Part shown: positions 58,775-64,000 of the stretch, piece after piece
Position numbering within the stretch: position 1 is the stretch's first letter
Layout of the letters: each line of letters starts with the position of its first letter
Assembly: GCA_039619475.1 (NCBI GenBank)
Contig: CM077115.1
Location: 221,511,291 to 221,575,290, forward strand
Direction of reading: 5' to 3'
Length of the DNA stretch: 64,000 nucleotides
Origin: Icerya purchasi
Taxonomy: Eukaryota > Arthropoda > Insecta > Hemiptera > Monophlebidae
Program-made: the position numbers and the translations under genes
Notes under the pieces: model-generated
What the model was told of the DNA's origin: nothing
Database searches by the model: none
Seen by the model: the letters and a program-made list of their open reading frames with translations, nothing else

Positions 58775-59036
58775 ATAAAATAAAGTAAAGTAAGTCCCGT
58801 ACCCTTGATAAGGCGTCGGGGATTCACAGTGTACTAAGTTCAACAGCACTGATGAGAATAAGGGGGTCAGTTTCTTTCTTTTAGCCGACGTTACTTTTCC
58901 AGATTTCTCTGTCACCCAATTATTTCAGGCTGGGTAAACCTGGGTGCGACTTGGATCCGGAACAAGACAAGTCTCGAACCAGTGATGACCTTTGGTTTGT
59001 CAAGTACCTTAACCACAGGTACTACCATATAGATAT
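58775..59036 (-). mobile_element. Full-length tRNA-derived SINE with CTTTA tail
   Basis: On the minus strand the head carries an A-box-like TGTGGTTAAGGTACTTGAC (plus positions 58999-59017) and a B box TGGTTCGAGAC (58971-58981) at tRNA spacing. The body follows (CCAGCCTGAAATAATTGGGT, a CCCCCTTATTCTCATC stretch, GAATCCCCGACGCCTTATCA), and the 3' end is AAGGGTACGGGACTTACTTT plus a repeated CTTTA/TTTTA tail (plus positions 58776-58795). Partial copies are at 13200-13333 (+) and 60566-60685 (-). The retention of both pol III boxes and a simple-repeat tail makes this the best-preserved SINE in the window. It directly abuts an RTE-like LINE end. Confidence 0.8.
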
Positions 59037-59039
59037 TCT

Positions 59040-59520
59040 CAATAGCAAGCTACGGCTCCGAATCATGGACGCTGAACAAAACGTTGTCCCGAAGAATAGG
59101 GACATTCGAAACGATATGCTACAGACGAATGCTCCGGATATCATGGATCAAGCACCGCTCTAATGCTTCAATATTAGAGGAACTGGGAATAGATCGGAAA
59201 GACAGATTAGTGCAAGTGTTAAAAAGGCGGGCCCTGAGATTCGTCGGCCATGTGATGCGCCATGAAGGATTGGAAAAAATGATCATACAGGGAATAATAG
59301 AAGGTAAAAGGAATAGAGGACGACCTCCGACCGGGTTCATTGATTATATTAGAAACATAACAGGCCTATCAACACAACGGCCGGTGGAAACAGCTCAAAA
59401 TCGAGAGAAATGGAGAAAAATTGTTGAAATATGTTCATGATTAGTCACGACGTCTGAACATAGACAACGCGACATAGAAGAAGAATATGTAGGCAAGCAA
59501 AAAATAAATTTATGTAGGAA
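59040..59520 (+). pseudogene. RTE-like LINE, C-terminal end of the polyprotein
   Basis: One continuous frame from about 59050 to the stop at 59438-59440 reads YGSESWTLNKTLSRRI, GTFETICYRRMLRISWIKHR, SNASILEELGIDRKDRLVQV, LKRRALRFVGHVMRHEGL, MIIQGIIEGKRNRGRPPTGF and NREKWRKIVE. The pattern 'YGSE.W', 'F....YRRMLRISW', 'R.L.F.GHV.R', 'I.GK..RGR...' and 'R..WR..V' is the conserved end of many arthropod RTE-type polyproteins. This piece is unusually well preserved, about 130 residues without a stop, but everything upstream is missing and a SINE lies at its 5' edge. Confidence 0.9.
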
Positions 59521-60565
59521 CTAGTGGAAAGCTTCTAGTATAAGATTACCTACGAAAAACAGGGCTTTCAACCTGTTGGTAAAAATAACAAAAAGGTAAA
59601 TCAGAGAGGATTTAAAATATATTTTTCCCGGAAAAATAGACTTCGTCCCCTACTACTGAGATTCGACAGATAATCTTAAAAGCGCAGGCCAGACAGGTAA
59701 AATTTCGGTCGTTCCGATTGTTAATCTATCCGCGAAAAACAGGATACGACTGCATTATGTTTAATCTAACCGCAAATAGTTCTTGATTTATAATTTCATT
59801 GCATAAATTTGAAAAACGTTCATTTATAACATCAGGCGTCGTTATAGACTTTGCGCACATTTAGTTATCGGTTCAAAGCCAGATGATATTCATAAGTATA
59901 ACGGTTGCTACTGTAAACCGTTAGTTGCTCGTGATTTTTTCATTGTTTACGCATCGTAAACGAAACCGGTATTTAAATCGAGCGACACAGTGTGTAAGCC
60001 GAAAAATACAGCAATTGTACTAAGCCAATAACACCTCACAATGTTCTACAATGGGAAAAGGAAAAAAGCATGTGATCCAATTGGGGAAAGCTTCAACAAA
60101 CTTTCCCGTTTGACGTGAAAAGTGAAACGGCGATTTAGGAAACGCGTCATTCTAAAACAATTTCGATGGTGCAGCAAAAATAAACAAAACAAAACACAGA
60201 ATGAAGTCGTACGGAGAAGGAAATAGAAAACAGAATAGAAAAATTTGCATCAAATTATTCAATTAAATGTAGGTGATGATAAATCGTAATAATGTGTCAG
60301 ATTTTATCCGACCAAATTAAAATGTCTACATTTCGCGTTCCGGGAAATAAATAAATTCGTAAGCCCCCCCCCCAACCCTCCACTCGTCGGTTTAAGAGAA
60401 ATGTTGTGATAGACGCAACCTAAATTTAATATTACAGGTAATATATTTATTCCACTACTTCTGTTTTGAACTGCGATATTTTCCCGATATTTCGGAACTA
60501 GTTATGCCTGTAAAATTTTACTCGCTTTTCGATAAAATCCTGGGAAAATTAATAATACCAACGGA
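59521..60565. other. Spacer, no gene seen
   Basis: Mixed AT-rich sequence with a C run at 60364-60373. No recognisable block. Confidence 0.45.
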
Positions 60566-60685
60566 AATGTAAAGTAAGTCCTATACACTACCCTTAGTAT
60601 CATCGATTGAAGCTTTTCATAATGTATTTAAGGACTGAATGGATCTAATGGGAACAGCGGGGCCATTCTCTCGGAACGGAAATGT
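60566..60685 (-). mobile_element. 3' part of the CTTTA-tailed SINE
   Basis: On the minus strand it reads GAATGGCCCCGCTGTTCCC, ATTAGATCCATTCAG, ACATTATGAAAAG, AAGGGTAGTGTATAGGACTT and ACTTTAC. It matches the 13.2-kb copy (shared TAGATCCATT and CATTATGAAAA) and the tail of the full SINE at 58775-59036. Confidence 0.65.
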
Positions 60686-62789
60686 ACACTTATAGCAGCA
60701 ATACACATATACTGATGCGGCGTTTTCGATAAATGACACCGCGGAAACTGAGAATGCTCCGTCTATTTTATGTAATATAATTTAAGACGACATCTAAATA
60801 TACAATTTTTTTTCGGACATTTTAAAATGCGTTTATTATTAAAATACGTAGAGACCGGAAAAAAAGGAACAGAACACTTTGACATTTCGACCAATTAAGA
60901 CATTTTTCGAAAATCCGCTATTTAAATAATTTGCTTTGTCCGCATTTCGATACTTTTCATCGAATCGGCTCGGCAGTGTAATTTTTTTTAAAAGTCCAAT
61001 TGAATTTTTTTTAAATATTCTTCCAGCTCCGGCCGAAGTTCGTGCTTTCCCTCGACGGCCGATCTCATCCGGATATTTCGAGAAAGTGATAGACGCAGTC
61101 GCTCCGGCGCCAGCATAAAGCAAAGCGGTGGCTACACGCCTACGCGTCCATTCGAAGCTTTACATTCGGCAGAGGCTCGTGAATCTCGGTTTACCTAGAA
61201 AGCGAGAGCGCAACACAGTCTGACTTCGGGAGCGGCTTCACGCTGATTCGGAGTATGGGCGCACGATCGATTCGGCGCTGAAGAAGAAAACAAATGCAAA
61301 GAGGGACGTTTAAATTGTTGTTTGTTCAACCGCAAAATTATGTAGCGGGCCGACAGGCGAATGTTAGAATGCCGCTCGGAAGCCGGAAAGTTGCCAGTAA
61401 GTTTGTAAATTTCCGCGAGCCAAACGAATGCTCGAATCTGGAACGCAACTAACGAATGCTAAACTTTAGCGTTACTCTTATTAACGCGGTTATGAAATAT
61501 TCAAAACGGATAAACACTTTTGCCGGCAACTTTGCTCGACTGTGACGAAAAAAAAGGAAGCCCATTTCGCAGATAAAATCTGAGCCGAGGCCAGACATGC
61601 GCCCTGGCGCTGATAAGGGCCGAATAACGTGCCGAAATTAGGCTTTATTCCGAGCAGCCTGTTCTAAACGGTAAATGTACGAACAGGGACAGGATTTGAT
61701 AATTGTCGTTTTTTTTGTTTTTTTTTTTGGTATAAAACATTAAAGTCTAAAACAAAACATACTTTCGATACTTTTGATCCAGCTCTCGCGGATCGAACAA
61801 GTCGAAAATAGATAAGTTACAACATACCGATCTAAACGGATTTTCTTCATAGTACGCCCCCCAATGATCTTTTTGGCCCCGTCAATTTAAGTCAGAATCG
61901 GAACATCCTGTCTGAACGTAATACTGCTGCGCCTATTTAACGCTTCGCGTGTCTCACATTGCTCTTGGGTGATTAAAGCTTTTAAATATTTTTCCTCCCA
62001 TTCGGCTGTTGAGGCTTTAACCGACTTCCAAAATAACGCGGCAAACTCGCGAACTTCGTGAAGAGAAACTACTAGATACCCGTTGAAATCCGAAGAACTC
62101 CGTTTTCAAATAAAGTTTTCCATAAGAGAGCGAATTTACGTTTCAAAAGTTGCGCCGTTCCATCAAAAGCATCTCCGAATAAGTTTATTGTTTCTACAAT
62201 GAAACCGTTGAAGCTCTCTCTCTCTCTACCTGCTAATGTTTGTCAATAAGGAAAAAGTACATTGTGTGTTTACGTTTCGTTTTGAATCCTTATAAGCACT
62301 TAAATGAAATTGTAGTTTCAATGAAAAATAGGTAGAAATCGTTTACACAAATTTTGAAAAGTCGCGTCTGAATTCGAATTTAATAAGGTGGCAAAGGATT
62401 AGGGCGATCAGACAGCTACAGGTTGTACAATATTTCGTTCAAATTCGAATCCCACTCTACCGCTATATTTACTAGTTGCGTTGTAGCCAAGTCGAAATGT
62501 AACCATAAAAACACAAAAAAAAAAAAAAAAAAAAAATTTATTATCCGCCTTGCTGGCTCTATAAATAATTCCGATTTAGAAAACTTGACAACGATCGCAC
62601 CGGATTTCTGTAAAAGTTATTAAACAAAACATCATGGCTGTTGAACAAAATCTTGCAAGCAAATAGTCCAGTAGTAGTTGTACGGGTTTTAATTCCGCAT
62701 TAACTCTGATTTGTATAACTGTGTTGCTTCAAATCTTATCCGATACAAGTAAAACGAATTACGCTTCGCTTCTTCTGCTGTCGTATTAA
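60686..62789. other. Spacer with a GC-richer, CpG-rich part, no gene recognised
   Basis: From about 61010 to 61640 CpG dinucleotides are frequent and the base composition is clearly less AT-rich than the window as a whole. Opposed open pieces (60936-61118 plus; 60839-61123 minus) overlap here, but neither has a recognisable domain. No transposon block was found, so this may be host single-copy DNA, possibly near a promoter or exon. An A run lies at 62515-62536. Confidence 0.4.
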
Positions 62790-63295
62790 ATTAAAATGGA
62801 AGCCATTTTATTTACTAGAAGACGACCATGTATACGAAAAAGGAGTAAACATCCAAGACAGACAGGTTGAATAATGGAAGGATGAAATCTAGTACACCTA
62901 AGTTTAACACTTGATGAAAGATTAACTTTCACGAAACTTATCAACAATAAAGTTATAAAAGCTCAGAAAGAGATTTGTTGTCTATAGCCATACTTTAATA
63001 GAAAATCCCATTTAACACCTGAGAACAAAACCTATTATCTATAAACAAATCATTCTTCTCGAAATATTATATGCAGTAATAATTTTGTCGTCTACCAGTT
63101 ACATATTATTTTCCCACAACTCCGAAGAATTTAAAATCACTGTCTACGAATATAGTATATTAAATAAACCACGATACACTAACATCAACACTATATGCGT
63201 GAATATGTAAAAATACCGTACATTCAGAAAATAGTAATTACAGAGATCACGCGGAAATTTTTCGGAACATGCAGAGTGCATCTGACTTAATATTA
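62790..63295 (+). pseudogene. Jockey-like LINE reverse transcriptase, thumb and C-terminal fragment
   Basis: The reading frame drifts but keeps order: ILFTRRRPCIRKRSKHPRQT (about 62808-62870), LSLTLDERLTFTKLINN (about 62897-62947, the 'YLG..LD..L.W..HI' block), KAQKEICCL, YFNRKSHLTPENK (about 62988-63030), RNIICSNNFV and PRYTNINTICVN, then YIQKIV with RKFFGTCRVHLT near 63220-63285. This is the Jockey-clade C-terminal series. The related relic at 4600-5340 carries NRKSHLSANNK. Stops and shifts are frequent, and both ends are truncated. Confidence 0.8.
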
Positions 63296-64000
63296 ATAAA
63301 TAATATAGGTTCTTACGATTATCAAACTCTAAAGCTCAGATACAAAAAATATAAACATAGAAGGATAAAGCACATACTATTGACACTTAAAGGAATAATT
63401 TTATGAAACTCTCGTGTGTCTGACGATTGCATAATGTCTAAGTTATTTGTATTTCGTATTAATGTTAAGCAAGTTGCAGATTTCGATTTCTCGTATGTAA
63501 TATGCGTTATAAATTAAATTATTATAAATCTTCCTTTATTTTCTGGAAGGGTTACTTGGCAGGTTTTTTTTTTTATTGTTTTCCCGCAAACTTTTAATAA
63601 TAAGTAAATTTATAAGTTTCATGCTCCTACCCGGTAAGAAATACTTTCGCTTTCGGTAGAGATAAAACAAAATCTAAATGCGTTATTATTACATACATAG
63701 ACGTGTATAAATATACGTTTGTTGTTATTGTTGTTGTCGTATTAAATAGGATTCATGACAGCCATATATCAGAATATTCACCTCTCTTATTTTCCCGGAA
63801 ATTTTTAAACTAACTATTCCCGTTCTTTTTTGTTTTATTTCGATCTTTTTTTTTTTTTCGAACTTGTCATCAAACCGTTTGCTAAGCCACTAACAGAAAT
63901 TATCTTCTCTTAGTGATGTTTCATGAAACCAAGAGGCTCTTTCAAAAGGGTTACTTTTTTTTTGGTGTACGTATTTTCCAATTAAGCTAATACTATATCT
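63296..64000. other. Spacer, no gene seen
   Basis: AT-rich, with T runs at about 63565-63575 and 63846-63858. Nothing recognisable before the window ends. Confidence 0.45.

Noticed and set aside
58951..59163. 70-residue open frame crossing the SINE/LINE boundary
   Set aside because: It fuses SINE head sequence with an out-of-frame reading of the LINE. The correct LINE frame is the neighbouring one (YGSESWTLNKTL...).

Overview
The window looks like repeat-rich, AT-rich nuclear DNA from an arthropod, most likely an insect. It has long A/T runs, many (TA)n and (TTA)n microsatellites, tRNA-derived SINEs, hAT-type MITEs, a mariner relic and fragments of many LINE lineages. I see no intact host gene, no rRNA and no convincing intact tRNA. 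The species cannot be named from this sequence.

Layout. 1-3.1 kb: non-coding DNA with one decayed hAT MITE. 3.1-7.1 kb: three LINE relics, an RTE-like one (-), a Jockey-like one (-) and an I-clade one (+). 7.1-13.4 kb: AT-rich spacer with one endonuclease relic, a 20-bp minisatellite and a SINE tail. 13.4-20.2 kb: a dense transposon cluster with a mariner relic, an RTE-like LINE carrying a nested SINE, a second LINE (ORF1 plus endonuclease) carrying a nested hAT MITE with a perfect 8-bp target duplication, and a broken Mutator-like (MULE) transposase gene. 20.8-27 kb: a Jockey relic (-), a foldback element, an I-clade RNase H fragment with poly-A (-), a 670-bp hAT-like MITE and a LINE C-terminal relic split by another hAT MITE. 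27-37.4 kb: mostly featureless DNA with microsatellites. 37.4-38.5 kb: an I-clade LINE with RNase H (-). 40.5-41.2 kb: two tandem copies of a (TA)n-linked repeat. 42.8 kb: a tRNA-derived SINE.

The best structure is at 47.8-54.6 kb. An older LINE copy on the minus strand was split by a younger copy of the same family on the plus strand (48495-53867). The younger copy is itself split inside its reverse transcriptase by DNA containing a (TA)n-linked repeat. That repeat is nearly identical to the one 11 kb away at 40.85-41.2 kb. 58.8-63.3 kb holds a full tRNA-derived SINE, an RTE-like LINE end, a SINE tail and a Jockey-like relic.

The pieces do not form a pathway. They record successive transposition, and the nesting gives a relative order of insertion. 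Every transposon gene seen is broken or truncated. No previously undescribed system could be shown. The observations most worth checking are the LINE-in-LINE insertion without target duplication, the frameshift shared by its two copies, and the recently dispersed (TA)n-linked repeat.
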